From Archangium lipolyticum (GTDB lineage: Bacteria > Myxococcota > Myxococcia > Myxococcales > Myxococcaceae), in contig NZ_JANKBZ010000020.1 of assembly GCF_024623785.1 (NCBI RefSeq), forward strand, positions 1-64,000: a stretch of DNA of 64,000 nt, given 5' to 3'. Shown here piece after piece: positions 33,062-41,443 of the stretch (the stretch's first letter is position 1; every line of letters begins with the position of its first letter). The translations under genes and the position numbers were made by a program. The notes beneath the pieces were generated by a model. It was not told the DNA's origin. It made no database searches and saw only the letters and a list, made by a program, of their open reading frames with translations.

Positions 33062-34318
33062 TCAGTCGAGGAGCTTCCACATCAGGTCCATCAGGCCGGT
33101 GAACATCAGGGCGGAGACGGCCAGGAGTCCGAGCAGGAAGACGTTTGGACGCTGGTCGACCAGGCGGAGGGCCTTGTGGAGCCCGTTCTTGAGCAGGGTC
33201 CGCTGGCAGTGCACGTCGATGCGCCCGTCCATGACGCGCATCAGCACGTCCTTCATCTCGTCGACGGACTGGTAGCGCTCGGCTGGATTCTTCGCGAGCC
33301 CCTTCATGATGAACCAGCCGAGCTCGGCGGGGAGGGTGGGCTGAAGGGGGTGTGGCTCGAGCATGCTCATCCCGGGGCTCGCGTTCTGTACGCCATCGAG
33401 CACCTCGGCCAGCGTCTCACGCCCTTCCAGGTAGTGGTGCAGGCAGAGGAACTCGTGGAACAGCGCGGTCAGGCTGTAGGTGTCGCTGCGCACGTCCACC
33501 GCGTCGTGCTGCCCCCGGGCCTGCTCGGGAGACATGTAGAGCGGGGTCCCCACCACGGCGCCCAGCTGCGTCTGCATGGAGATGGCCTCGCGCAGGTTCG
33601 CCGGGGTGCTGGCCGGGGTCGCGGTCCGGGCCACGGTGTCCGGCTGGCGGACGCGCCGGGCCAGGCCCCAGTCCACCACGGTGACCTCTCCATAGGGCCC
33701 CACCATGATGTTCGCGGGCTTGAGGTCCCGGTGGATGATGCCCTTGCGATGCGCATAGGCCACCGCGTTGAGCACGCCCAGGAACACCTGCACCCGCATG
33801 GGAAAGGTGAAGCGCGCGTGCATGGCGGCATCCCCCTGGCGGAGCTTGTCGATGATGGACTCGAGCGTCTCGCCCTGCAGGTGCTTCATCACGAAGAAGT
33901 ACCGGCCGCGCTGGTCGATGCCAACGTCGTGCACCGGGACGATGTTCGGATGATCCAACTGCCCGACGGTGCGGATCTCCTCCACGAAACGCAGCACGCG
34001 ATCCAGATCGGCGCCCTCCGGCAGGCGCTTGAGGGCCACCATCCGCTCGATGTCGTGGTCCTTGAGCAGCACCACCTCGCCCATCCCGCCCTGGCCCAGC
34101 TGGCTGACCTCCTCGAAACGCTCACGCTCGAAGGGCACCACGTCGGGACGGTCCCCGTTCCATTGTATCCGGGGGAGGACGGTGCTGCGCCGCGCGAAGG
34201 CGGCCACCGCCTGGGCGTCATTCCGGGTGACGATGGGCGCGGGGACGTTGTCCTGCCGCGAGGAGATCAGGGTCGCGTCCGTGGCTTCTTCCGGGACGTA
34301 TCTGAGCGTGTCCGTCAT
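33062..34318 (-). CDS. Ser/Thr protein kinase with C-terminal membrane anchor
   Basis: 418 residues from ATG 34318, with AGGGGAA upstream. The kinase domain occupies about residues 70-360: LGQGGMGEVVLL, VALKRL, the catalytic HRDLKPANI, VVDWGLARR (DWG in place of DFG, with the metal-binding Asp retained), TPLYMSPEQARG and VRSDTYSLTALFHE. It should therefore be active. One membrane segment near the end (VFLLGLLAVSALMFTGLMDL) leaves almost nothing outside, so it is anchored rather than a receptor. It sits between two paralogous histidine kinases on the same strand, with a small gene 108 bases upstream. Cross-talk between the kinases is conceivable. Confidence 0.9.
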   Translation of the reverse strand: MTDTLRYVPEEATDATLISSRQDNVPAPIVTRNDAQAVAAFARRSTVLPRIQWNGDRPDVVPFERERFEEVSQLGQGGMGEVVLLKDHDIERMVALKRLPEGADLDRVLRFVEEIRTVGQLDHPNIVPVHDVGIDQRGRYFFVMKHLQGETLESIIDKLRQGDAAMHARFTFPMRVQVFLGVLNAVAYAHRKGIIHRDLKPANIMVGPYGEVTVVDWGLARRVRQPDTVARTATPASTPANLREAISMQTQLGAVVGTPLYMSPEQARGQHDAVDVRSDTYSLTALFHEFLCLHHYLEGRETLAEVLDGVQNASPGMSMLEPHPLQPTLPAELGWFIMKGLAKNPAERYQSVDEMKDVLMRVMDGRIDVHCQRTLLKNGLHKALRLVDQRPNVFLLGLLAVSALMFTGLMDLMWKLLD

Positions 34319-34358
34319 GGTTCCCCTGAATAACAGAACCTCCGCCGTCCTGCCCGGG

Positions 34359-34373
34359 GGCCTCCCGGAGGCC
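34359..34373. repeat. Near-perfect palindrome upstream of the Ser/Thr kinase
   Basis: GGCCTCC (34359-34365) and GGAGGCC (34367-34373) are separated by one base, 41 bases before the kinase start codon. A possible operator or a short hairpin after the small upstream gene. Confidence 0.3.
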
Positions 34374-34426
34374 GGAGCCCTCCCTTCAGGCATGTGGGAC
34401 AGAAGACCACCTCAGGGCGGAACCCT

Positions 34427-34717
34427 TCAGAATGCCGTGAAGGAGAGGGAGCGCCCCGCCTCGAAGCGTGGCTCCTTCTGGAGCTCCTCCAACACCTGGG
34501 AGGTGCAGTGGAGCGTCACCATGGCGATGCTGCCCGGATCGCTGACCCACTTCACCGCGTCCATCAGGTTCTGGGACTGGAGGTAGCTCAGCACGGAGTC
34601 CCGGAACTGCTCGCCCATGGCACACGCGGCGGCGTGTCCGGCCGTGCGGTCTCGCTGGGGGGCGGGGCGGTAGTGGGCTGGCTCTTCCCGGGGCATGACG
34701 ATGGTTTCGATCCACAT
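34427..34717 (-). CDS. Small hypothetical protein between signalling genes
   Basis: 96 residues from ATG 34717, with GGAGG eight bases upstream, which makes translation credible. There is no signal peptide. The first 35 residues are polar. The second part (SVLSYLQSQNLMDAVKWV, then SIAMVTLHCTSQVLEELQKEP) alternates helix and strand in a way that loosely recalls the small ferredoxin-like fold of protease propeptides or inhibitors. This is a weak impression. It lies between a histidine kinase and a Ser/Thr kinase on the same strand and may belong to that signalling group. Confidence 0.6.
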   Translation of the reverse strand: MWIETIVMPREEPAHYRPAPQRDRTAGHAAACAMGEQFRDSVLSYLQSQNLMDAVKWVSDPGSIAMVTLHCTSQVLEELQKEPRFEAGRSLSFTAF

Positions 34718-34946
34718 GGCGTGAGCCTCCGGTCTCAGGAGCCAAGAAAGCGGCCTGTGACATTATCGCAAGGAACACAGCTTCGGTTGCGTCATCTCGT
34801 CATTTGTTTTCTGGCGCGTGTACGCCGTGCGGCGGGGATGTATCCCGCTCGGAGGCCGGGGGAGTACCAGCCACCCGGCGTCACCTTCGCTCTTCCCTGC
34901 CTGTCTAGATGCCCGCGGAGCGGCTTTGTGACAGCGCCTCGGCGGG

Positions 34947-34982
34947 CGGACCGCTGGACGGGCGGGCGGAGGGAGCGGTCCG
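34947..34982 (-). terminator. Hairpin just after the second histidine kinase
   Basis: CGGACCGCT (34947-34955) pairs with AGCGGTCCG (34974-34982), a nine-bp perfect stem over 18 bases, directly next to the stop codon of the leftward kinase. Confidence 0.5.
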
Positions 34983-36545
34983 TCAGTAGAAGTCCCTGGC
35001 GACGGGGAGCCGGATGGTGAAGGTGCTGCCCTGGCCGGGCTGGCTGCGCACCTCGATGCGGCCGTGGTGGCGCGAGACGATGCCCTCGCTGATGGACAAG
35101 CCCAGCCCCACGCCCTTTCCGGGAGGACGGGTGGTGAAGAAGGGGGTGAAGAGCTTGGAGAGCACCTCCGGCGTCATTCCGTGCCCGGTGTCGGAGATGT
35201 CCACCAGCACCTCGTTCGCCTCGTGGCGGGTGCTGACGTGGATGACGCCGCGCTGGGAGATGGCCTGGGCGGCGTTGAGCAGCAGGTGGGTGAACACTTG
35301 GTTGAGCTGGGCGGGCTGGCCGAGGATGGGGGGAATCTGCCCGTAGTCGCTCTTCACCTCGCACCGGTACTTGAGCTGGTTCCACACCACCTTCAGCGTG
35401 GTGGCCAGCTCCTTGTTCACGTCGACCAGCTCCGGTTGCCCGGAGTCGTCCCGGACATAGGCCTTCAGGCTCTGGACCATGTCCGCCACGCGCTGGGCGC
35501 CCTCGCGCGAGTCCTTGAGCAGCTCCTTCACGTCACTCAGCAGGTAGTCGAGATCCTCCTCGTCCTGGAGGGCCCGGATGCGCGCGAGCAGGTCGGCCGC
35601 GGGGCCGTGGAGTCCCGGGCCCACGGCCGTCGCGAGCTCGCGGTAGTCGTTGAGCAGCTCGGTGAAGACGGAGAGGTACTGGGTGAGCGTGGCCAGGTTG
35701 CTCGTCATGTAGCCCAGCGGGTTGTTGATCTCATGGGCGATACCGGCCACGAGATGTCCCAGCGAGGCCATCCGCTCGGCCTGGATGAGCTGGGCCTGCC
35801 GCTCCTCCAGCGCCTGGGTGGTGAAGCGCAGCTTCTCGGTGCGGCTCTGCACCAGCTCCTCGAGCTGGGACCGGTGGCGCCGCAGCTCCTCCTCCCGTTG
35901 GCGCAACAGCTCCTCGGCGTTCCGCCGCTGCCGCTCGCTGCGCCAGCCCACGATGATGCTGCAGCAGGTGGCGACGAAGGGCTGGAGGAACTCGATGACG
36001 TCGGGGCCGTAGCCGTCGGGACGGTTGGCGATGCCCAGCATGCCCACCATCTCATCGCCGAACTTGAGGGGCAGGCCCAGGAAAGCGACCAGGGGAGGGT
36101 GGCCGGGGGGAAGGCCGCCCCGGCGGGGATCCGTCGCGGGCTCGTTGGCCACCACGATCTCCCCCGAGGTGAGCACGGCGCCGAAGAGCGTGTGCGCGTT
36201 GCGGAACTCCAGGCCCAGGGGAATCTGCCGGGCGACGTGCTCCCGCAGCTCCTCCGTCCAGGCGATGTTGGTGATGGCGTGACTGCGAAAATAGGGCTCG
36301 CCGTCCGGATCTCGGAGGACCTCGCCGATGAAGCCGTACTCGCTCTGGGTCAACTCGAGCAGGACCTGCAGCAGCTTGTCGAAGAGGTTGTGGGCGTCGC
36401 TGCCCCGGGTGAACTCCAGATGCGCTTCGGTGAGAGCCTGGAGCAGGAGGTTGCTGGCTTGAAGCGCCCTCTCCGTCGCCTTCTGGCGAGAGGGGGGACG
36501 CTCCCGCGTGGTAGCCGGCCGACGACCCGAGACTGCTTTCTTCAT
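34983..36545 (-). CDS. Cytosolic GAF sensor histidine kinase, paralogue of its downstream neighbour
   Basis: 520 residues. The N-terminal GAF-like domain (about 30-200) contains QSEYGFIGEVL, LVAFLGLPLKFGDEMVGMLGIANRPDG and VIEFLQPFVATCCSIIVGW. A long coiled coil (about 205-255) leads to HisKA with H-box VAGIAHEINNPLGYMTSNLAT and an HATPase with LLNAAQAISQRG, SDTGHGM and GVGLGLSISEGI. It lacks the two PAS domains of the kinase at 30709-32958 but shares the same GAF type and catalytic core, including FTPFFTT and the SYGI/SEGI ending, so the two look like duplicates that diverged in sensing. No membrane segment and no adjacent response regulator. Confidence 0.92.
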   Translation of the reverse strand: MKKAVSGRRPATTRERPPSRQKATERALQASNLLLQALTEAHLEFTRGSDAHNLFDKLLQVLLELTQSEYGFIGEVLRDPDGEPYFRSHAITNIAWTEELREHVARQIPLGLEFRNAHTLFGAVLTSGEIVVANEPATDPRRGGLPPGHPPLVAFLGLPLKFGDEMVGMLGIANRPDGYGPDVIEFLQPFVATCCSIIVGWRSERQRRNAEELLRQREEELRRHRSQLEELVQSRTEKLRFTTQALEERQAQLIQAERMASLGHLVAGIAHEINNPLGYMTSNLATLTQYLSVFTELLNDYRELATAVGPGLHGPAADLLARIRALQDEEDLDYLLSDVKELLKDSREGAQRVADMVQSLKAYVRDDSGQPELVDVNKELATTLKVVWNQLKYRCEVKSDYGQIPPILGQPAQLNQVFTHLLLNAAQAISQRGVIHVSTRHEANEVLVDISDTGHGMTPEVLSKLFTPFFTTRPPGKGVGLGLSISEGIVSRHHGRIEVRSQPGQGSTFTIRLPVARDFY

Positions 36546-36651
36546 CGTTTCCCCATGCTAGCCCGCCCTGGGGGAGGGGCGGCAGTGGGCCATCATCGGT
36601 CCTGTTGGCGAGATGTCCAAGCCCGCACGCCCGGCTCCAGGGCAGACGGGC

Positions 36652-38058
36652 CTACACCCGCCGCAGCTTCCACCGTCCGCGGCGGAACGCCCAGGCGCCC
36701 AGCAGGGCGCTGAGGGAGAAGGCGATGGAGATGGATGTGAACGTGCCCGAGGGTCCCATGCCGAGCGGGTTCGTCAGGAGCCAGGCCAGCGGGAGCTCCA
36801 CGGCCCAGAAGCAGACGAGGTTGATCAGCGTCGGGGTGGCGGTGTCTCCGGCCCCATTGAGGGCCTGGGTCAACACCATGCCATAGGCATAGAAGATGAA
36901 GCCGGCGCTCACGATGCGCAGGCACCGCACCGCGATGGCGCGCACCTCGGGCTCCTGCGTGAAGGTGCCGATCAGCGGCTCGGCGAAGAGGATGAACGCC
37001 AGCCCCACCAGACCCAGGAACACCATGTTGTAGAAGCCCGCGCGCCAGACGGCCTGCTCGGCGCGCTCCGGCTTGCGGGCGCCCAGGTTCTGCCCCACCA
37101 ACGTGGCCGCGGCGTTGCTCATCCCCCACGAGGGCAGGAGCGCGAACAGGATGATGCGCATGCCGATGGTGTAGCCCGCCACCGCGGCGCTGCCGGCCGC
37201 CGCCACGATGCGTACCAGCACCGTCCAGCTCGCGGTGCCGAGGAGCATCTGGAAGATGGCGCTGCCCGACAGCTGCGTCATGACGAGCATGGTGGCCGGC
37301 TCGAAGCGCAGGTGCTCGCGGCGGACGGCCACCCGCCCCTTGCCCAGGAAGAGCCGGTAGAGCTGGTAGCAGACGCCCACGCCGCGTCCGATGGTGGTCG
37401 CCGTGGCCGCGCCCACCACGCCCAGCTCGGGGAAGGGCCCCAGGCCGAGGACGAGCAGCGGGCAGAGGACGATGTTGATGGAGTTGGAGATCCACAGCAC
37501 GCGCATGGCCACGGAGGCATCGCCCGCGCCGCGGAAGATGGCGTTGATGAGGAAGAGCAGCAGGATGATGCCGTTGCCGCCGAGCATGAGCTGCGTGTAG
37601 CGGAACCCGTGCTCCACGACCCAGGGCGAGCCGCCCAGCATCATGAGCAGGGGTTTGGCGAACAGCACGCCGGCCACGCCGATGGGGATCGACACGAGGA
37701 CGCCCAGGCCAATGGCCTGCACGGCCACGCGCGCGGCCGCCTCCGGATCCTTCTCCCCCGTGCGCCGGGCGATCATCGCCGAGGCCCCGATGCTCAGCCC
37801 CATGGCCAGCGCGTACAGGAGCGCCAGGATGGATTCGGTGAGCCCGACGGTGGCGATGGCCTCGGCCCCGAGCCGGGACACGAAGAACACGTCCACGACG
37901 GCGAAGATGGACTCCATCACCATCTCGAGGACCATGGGAATGGCCAGCAGCAGGATGGCGCGCCCCACGGGGGCCTCGGTGAAGTCCTGCTCGGTACCGT
38001 GGACGGCCTCTTTCAGGGAGGCCCAGAGGCTCGGGGCAGGACTCTCGTCGGTGCTCAT
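36652..38058 (-). CDS. MATE-family efflux transporter
   Basis: 468 residues from ATG 38058, preceded by GGAGGA. Twelve hydrophobic segments arranged as two halves, each starting with a MATE-type helix (LLLAIPMVLEMVMESIFAVVDVFFVSRLGAEAIATVGL in two parts), and LINAIFRGAGDA/LTQALNGAGDT in corresponding places of the two halves. Such proteins export drugs or metabolites by Na+ or H+ antiport. The cytoplasmic N-terminus of about 30 residues is polar. It lies 41 bases after thiD on the same strand, possibly co-transcribed, but a functional link to thiamine is not evident. The substrate is unknown. Confidence 0.92.
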   Translation of the reverse strand: MSTDESPAPSLWASLKEAVHGTEQDFTEAPVGRAILLLAIPMVLEMVMESIFAVVDVFFVSRLGAEAIATVGLTESILALLYALAMGLSIGASAMIARRTGEKDPEAAARVAVQAIGLGVLVSIPIGVAGVLFAKPLLMMLGGSPWVVEHGFRYTQLMLGGNGIILLLFLINAIFRGAGDASVAMRVLWISNSINIVLCPLLVLGLGPFPELGVVGAATATTIGRGVGVCYQLYRLFLGKGRVAVRREHLRFEPATMLVMTQLSGSAIFQMLLGTASWTVLVRIVAAAGSAAVAGYTIGMRIILFALLPSWGMSNAAATLVGQNLGARKPERAEQAVWRAGFYNMVFLGLVGLAFILFAEPLIGTFTQEPEVRAIAVRCLRIVSAGFIFYAYGMVLTQALNGAGDTATPTLINLVCFWAVELPLAWLLTNPLGMGPSGTFTSISIAFSLSALLGAWAFRRGRWKLRRV

Positions 38059-38099
38059 GGGTCCTCCCATACCCCGAACCGAAGCCGGGTGGAGGAAAC

Positions 38100-38912
38100 T
38101 CAGTCCTCGAGCAACGGAAAGAAGTGGCCGATGGGGCCATTTCCCCGGCCCACCGCGAGCGGGTGTTGCAGCGCCCGGGTGACGTACTCCTTGGCGTGCA
38201 GGGTGGCGTCGAACAACCCCTGTCCCAGGGCCAGGTTGGCGGCGATGGCGGCCGACAGCGTGCACCCGGTGCCGTGCGTGTTGGGCGTCTCCACCGAGGT
38301 GAGGTGCAGCGTCTCCAGCCGCTCACCGTCGAACCAGACATCGGTGCCGCACAGGGCGCCCGGCATCGCGCCTCCCTTGACGAGCACCACCTTCGGTCCC
38401 AGCCGGTGGATGCGGCGTGCCGCCTCCTGCATGTCCGCCAGCGTGTGGAGCTCCAGGCCCGCCAGGAGCTGCGCCTCGTGCCGGTTGGGGGTGACGAGGG
38501 TCGCCAGCGGCAGGAGCTGCTCGCGCAGCGCCGCCACGGCCTCGTCGTCGATGAGCCGGGAGCCCGCCCGCGACACCATGACCGGATCCACGACGAGCCG
38601 GGTGATGCCCAGGGCCCGCACGCGCGAGGCCACCACGGAGATGATCTCCCGGTTGAACAGCATGCCCGTCTTCGCGGCATCGACACCGATGTCCGTCGCC
38701 ACCGCGTCGATCTGGGCCGCCACCGCCTCGGGGGGGACGACATCCACCCGGGTGACACCCAGGGTGTTCTGGGCCGTCAGCGCGGTCAGCGCGCTGGTTC
38801 CATGGACGCGGTGGAACGCGAAGGTCCGCAGATCCGCCTGGATGCCCGCGCCACCGCCACTGTCCGAGCCCGCGATCGTGAGCGCGGTCGCTACCTTCCT
38901 GGGGTGCTCCAT
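38100..38912 (-). CDS. thiD: Hydroxymethylpyrimidine/phosphomethylpyrimidine kinase
   Basis: 270 residues from ATG 38912. A ribokinase-like fold with the ThiD start ALTIAGSDSGGGAGIQADLRTF, the substrate region GTSALTALTAQNT, VVDPVMVSRAGSRL, TPNRHEAQLL, and the catalytic anion-hole motif NTHGTGCTLSAAIAA with the base Asp replaced in context by the usual GTGC motif arrangement (T-H-G-T-G-C). It phosphorylates HMP and HMP-phosphate in thiamine synthesis or salvage. No other thi genes or TPP riboswitch were seen nearby, so it may serve salvage or vitamin B6-type substrates. A TATAAA -10-like element lies 18 bases upstream of the start. Confidence 0.94.
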   Translation of the reverse strand: MEHPRKVATALTIAGSDSGGGAGIQADLRTFAFHRVHGTSALTALTAQNTLGVTRVDVVPPEAVAAQIDAVATDIGVDAAKTGMLFNREIISVVASRVRALGITRLVVDPVMVSRAGSRLIDDEAVAALREQLLPLATLVTPNRHEAQLLAGLELHTLADMQEAARRIHRLGPKVVLVKGGAMPGALCGTDVWFDGERLETLHLTSVETPNTHGTGCTLSAAIAANLALGQGLFDATLHAKEYVTRALQHPLAVGRGNGPIGHFFPLLED

Positions 38913-38929
38913 CCTCTTGCCATCTCTCC

Positions 38930-38935
38930 TTTATA
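38930..38935 (-). promoter_or_regulatory. Candidate -10 element for thiD
   Basis: TATAAA on the minus strand, 18 bases before the thiD start, in an otherwise GC-rich context. No consensus -35 was found at 16-18 bases upstream. The implied leader is very short. Confidence 0.3.
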
Positions 38936-39030
38936 AGGGAGGCTGGACCATAGCCGATCCGTGGACGGCGGAATTCCCCCAGGCAACTCCGGGCCGGGTT
39001 CGGCGATAATGGGAAGGAACTGGAGGTTTC

Positions 39031-39396
39031 ATGTCCACCATCAACGGTCTGACCGGTCCCCGCGTCCCCACCTCGAGCCCGTCCGCGACGCGCGAGGCCC
39101 CGCGCACCAGCTTCATTTCGCGTGTGCAGGTGGGGGCCAGCGGCGCCACGCCCCAGCCGAGGAGTGGTGCGGTCGTCTCCGGCCGGGACATCGTCTCCAG
39201 TACCATCAACTCCGCCCGGCAGTCCCAATCCGCCAACTCCGCCGCCGGCTCGGAGTTCAATGGCGAGATGCAGGCGATGTTCGAGGGTCAGCAGCAGCTG
39301 AAGGCCATCCATGAGATGGCCCGTGCCTCCCTGATGAGCACCATGCAGTCCCTCTTCAAGGGCTTCGGCGAGGGTCCCAAGATCGAGCAGGAGTGA
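39031..39396 (+). CDS. Small hypothetical protein, Ser-rich
   Basis: 121 residues from ATG 39031 with a good GGAGG four bases upstream. The first 60 residues are Ser/Thr/Pro-rich and probably disordered; the last 50 (GEMQAMFEGQQQLKAIHEMARASLMSTM) look helical and amphipathic. No signal peptide or membrane segment is present. I do not recognise the family. It is 47 bases upstream of a ThrE-type exporter on the same strand, but nothing links the functions. The combination of a disordered N-terminus and helical C-terminus is typical of small adaptor or secreted effector-like proteins, which is only an impression. Confidence 0.65.
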   Translation: MSTINGLTGPRVPTSSPSATREAPRTSFISRVQVGASGATPQPRSGAVVSGRDIVSSTINSARQSQSANSAAGSEFNGEMQAMFEGQQQLKAIHEMARASLMSTMQSLFKGFGEGPKIEQE

Positions 39397-39443
39397 CATC
39401 GGGTGCTCGTCCGGGCAGGTGCTTGATGTAGTTTCCGGCCCGG

Positions 39444-40685
39444 ATGGAAACACGCACCCTCAGCAGTCAGGAGCTCGGCGAGGTGCTCGCCGTGGCGCTT
39501 CGTGCCGGGCAGATCATGTTGGAGAACGGCGCCAACATGGCCCGGGTGGAGGAGGCTGTCACCCGCTTCGGTACGGCCCTGGGCGCCGAGCGGCTGGACG
39601 TGTTCGCCACTCCCACCGGCATCGTCACCACGGCGCTCTGCCAGGAGCAGCACCGCACCCGCATCGTGCGGGTGGTGAGGACGGGGATCGACCTGAACCG
39701 GGTGGCCGCCGTCAACACGCTCGCCGAGCGAGCGGGCTCCGGAGAGCTGAGCCGGGCGCAACTGCGCGAGGAACTGGAGCGGATCGCCCATGCGCCCCGG
39801 CGCTTCGGGGATGTCCCCACGGTCCTGGCGGTGGGCGCCGCCTGCGCGTGCTTCGCGCTCCTCTTCGGGGGCGGGGCCGCCGATGCCGCGGTGGCGGGCG
39901 TGGCGGCGGCCGCGGGGCAGGCCTTGCGCGAGGTGCTGGGCCGGCTGCAGATGGGCCGGCTGGCGTCGACATTCCTGGTGACGGTGCTGGCCGCTGGCCT
40001 CGGGCTGGTGGGGGCGCGCGTGGTGGGCACCCCCTCGCCGGGCCTCTCCCTGGCCGCCTCGGTGCTCCTCCTGGTGCCGGGCGTCCTCATGGTCAGCTCC
40101 GTGGCGGACCTGTTCCGGGGGGACACCCTGTCCGGCCTGGCGCGCGCCACCTCCGCGGCGCTCGTCATCTCCACCGTCGGGGCGGGGCTGTTCGTGGTGC
40201 TGCTCGTCTCCGGCGTCGATCTGGCGCTCGCCACCCTCGAGCCGCCACCGTTCTGGCTCGCCACCCTGCTGGGGCTCGCGTCCACCACCGGCTTCGCGGT
40301 GCTCTTCGACGTGCCCCGCCGCGCGCTGCTGCCCTGTGCCCTCGTGGGGGCGGTGGGTTATGCCGTGCGGGGTGGCTCCGTGCTGCTCGCCCCGTCCCTG
40401 CCTCCCGAGGGCGCCATGTTCCTGGCCGGGTTCGCCATCGTGCTCCTCTCCGAGCCCATCTCGTACGCCTTGCGCATGCCCACCAGCATCTTCGTCATCC
40501 CGGGCTTCATCCCGCTCGTGCCCGGAGTGCTGGCCTTCCGCACCGTGATGGAGCTGGCCGAGCAGGACTACTCGGCTGGTACCGCCAGCCTGGTGCAGAC
40601 GGCGCTGCGCGTGGGCGCGCTCGCCGCGGGCATCGGCACCTCCCAGGCGCTCACCCGGCGCAAGTGGTGGCCCGTCACCAAATAG
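39444..40685 (+). CDS. ThrE-type threonine/serine exporter family protein (fused two-domain form)
   Basis: 413 residues from ATG 39444. Residues about 10-250 correspond to the ThrE/YjjP domain: a cytoplasmic start with ENGANMARVEEAVTRFG and VFATPTGI, then five membrane helices. Residues about 260-405 are the ThrE_2/YjjB-like domain, with membrane helices and FVIPGFIPLVPGV. E. coli carries these as separate proteins, whereas actinobacterial ThrE is fused as here. Members export threonine, serine or dicarboxylates such as succinate, using the proton gradient. No ribosome site is obvious. It converges with pssA, with 12 bases between the stops. Confidence 0.88.
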   Translation: METRTLSSQELGEVLAVALRAGQIMLENGANMARVEEAVTRFGTALGAERLDVFATPTGIVTTALCQEQHRTRIVRVVRTGIDLNRVAAVNTLAERAGSGELSRAQLREELERIAHAPRRFGDVPTVLAVGAACACFALLFGGGAADAAVAGVAAAAGQALREVLGRLQMGRLASTFLVTVLAAGLGLVGARVVGTPSPGLSLAASVLLLVPGVLMVSSVADLFRGDTLSGLARATSAALVISTVGAGLFVVLLVSGVDLALATLEPPPFWLATLLGLASTTGFAVLFDVPRRALLPCALVGAVGYAVRGGSVLLAPSLPPEGAMFLAGFAIVLLSEPISYALRMPTSIFVIPGFIPLVPGVLAFRTVMELAEQDYSAGTASLVQTALRVGALAAGIGTSQALTRRKWWPVTK

Positions 40686-40697
40686 CCCGGGAGCGGT

Positions 40698-41339
40698 TCA
40701 GAACTTGGGGATGCGCAGCGTCTTGCTGATCATCGCGCTGCCGCTGGCCAGATACATCAGCACCAGGGGGTGGAACTGGAAGGGCCCGATGTCCCACACG
40801 CCGAAGGGGAGCGTGTCCCCGGTGCGGCCCCGCCAGAAGAAGTAGGCGAGCACCATCACCAGCGCCAGGCTGGTGGGGATGGGGGTGCCCTCGAAGTACT
40901 TCACCTTGCCGGTGCCGTCCGAGAGGCTGGCCGCGGTGACGTTGAAGCGCGCCAGGCGGCTGACGCCACAGCCGACGAAGTAGAGCAGCACCATCACGTC
41001 CAGCGTGCCGCGCAGCCCCATGGTGAAGGCCAGCGCCGCGGGTGCCACGCCGAAGGAGATGACGTCCGACAGCGAGTCCAGGTCCGCTCCCAGGGGCGAG
41101 GACTGGAAGCGCCAGCGCGCGATGCGTCCGTCCAGCGCGTCGAGGATGAAGGCCAGGGGCATCAGCCCGAAGGCCAGCCACATCCAGTGGGACACGCCGG
41201 TGGCCAGGTACTGCATCTGCGCCAGGATGGAGGCCGAGCCCGAGAAGGCATTGCCCAGTGTGACGAAGTCCGCGGGCGTGAAGGTGCGAATCATCGAGAA
41301 GTGGCGCGGTTCACGTTTCTGCTGCGACTCCGTCGTCAT
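40698..41339 (-). CDS. pssA: CDP-diacylglycerol-serine O-phosphatidyltransferase
   Basis: 213 residues from ATG 41339, with GGAGGCATC eight bases upstream. The CDP-alcohol phosphotransferase signature DG-x2-AR-x8-G-x3-D-x3-D is complete (DALDGRIARWRF, then GADLDSLSD, about residues 64-88). Seven or so hydrophobic segments place it in the inner membrane. The segment FGVAPAALAFTMG and the phosphatidylserine-synthase-like C-terminal extension fit PssA better than PgsA. It makes phosphatidylserine from CDP-diacylglycerol and serine. No decarboxylase (psd) is nearby. The two genes upstream (an SDR and a glycerolipid acyltransferase) suggest a lipid group. Confidence 0.88.
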   Translation of the reverse strand: MTTESQQKREPRHFSMIRTFTPADFVTLGNAFSGSASILAQMQYLATGVSHWMWLAFGLMPLAFILDALDGRIARWRFQSSPLGADLDSLSDVISFGVAPAALAFTMGLRGTLDVMVLLYFVGCGVSRLARFNVTAASLSDGTGKVKYFEGTPIPTSLALVMVLAYFFWRGRTGDTLPFGVWDIGPFQFHPLVLMYLASGSAMISKTLRIPKF

Positions 41340-41443
41340 TGCGATGCCTCCGCGGCCCCAGGGGGGCGTGGGATCCATGGCTTAGCGCATCTTGCGGCCT
41401 TCGCCGTGAACTTTACGGGCATGTTGCACCCACCGTCCGACGT

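Noticed and set aside
33650-33680. DWG in place of DFG in the membrane-anchored Ser/Thr kinase, considered as a sign of inactivation
   Set aside because: The metal-binding Asp is kept, the HRD and lysine are intact, and Trp at this position is frequent in bacterial kinases of this type.
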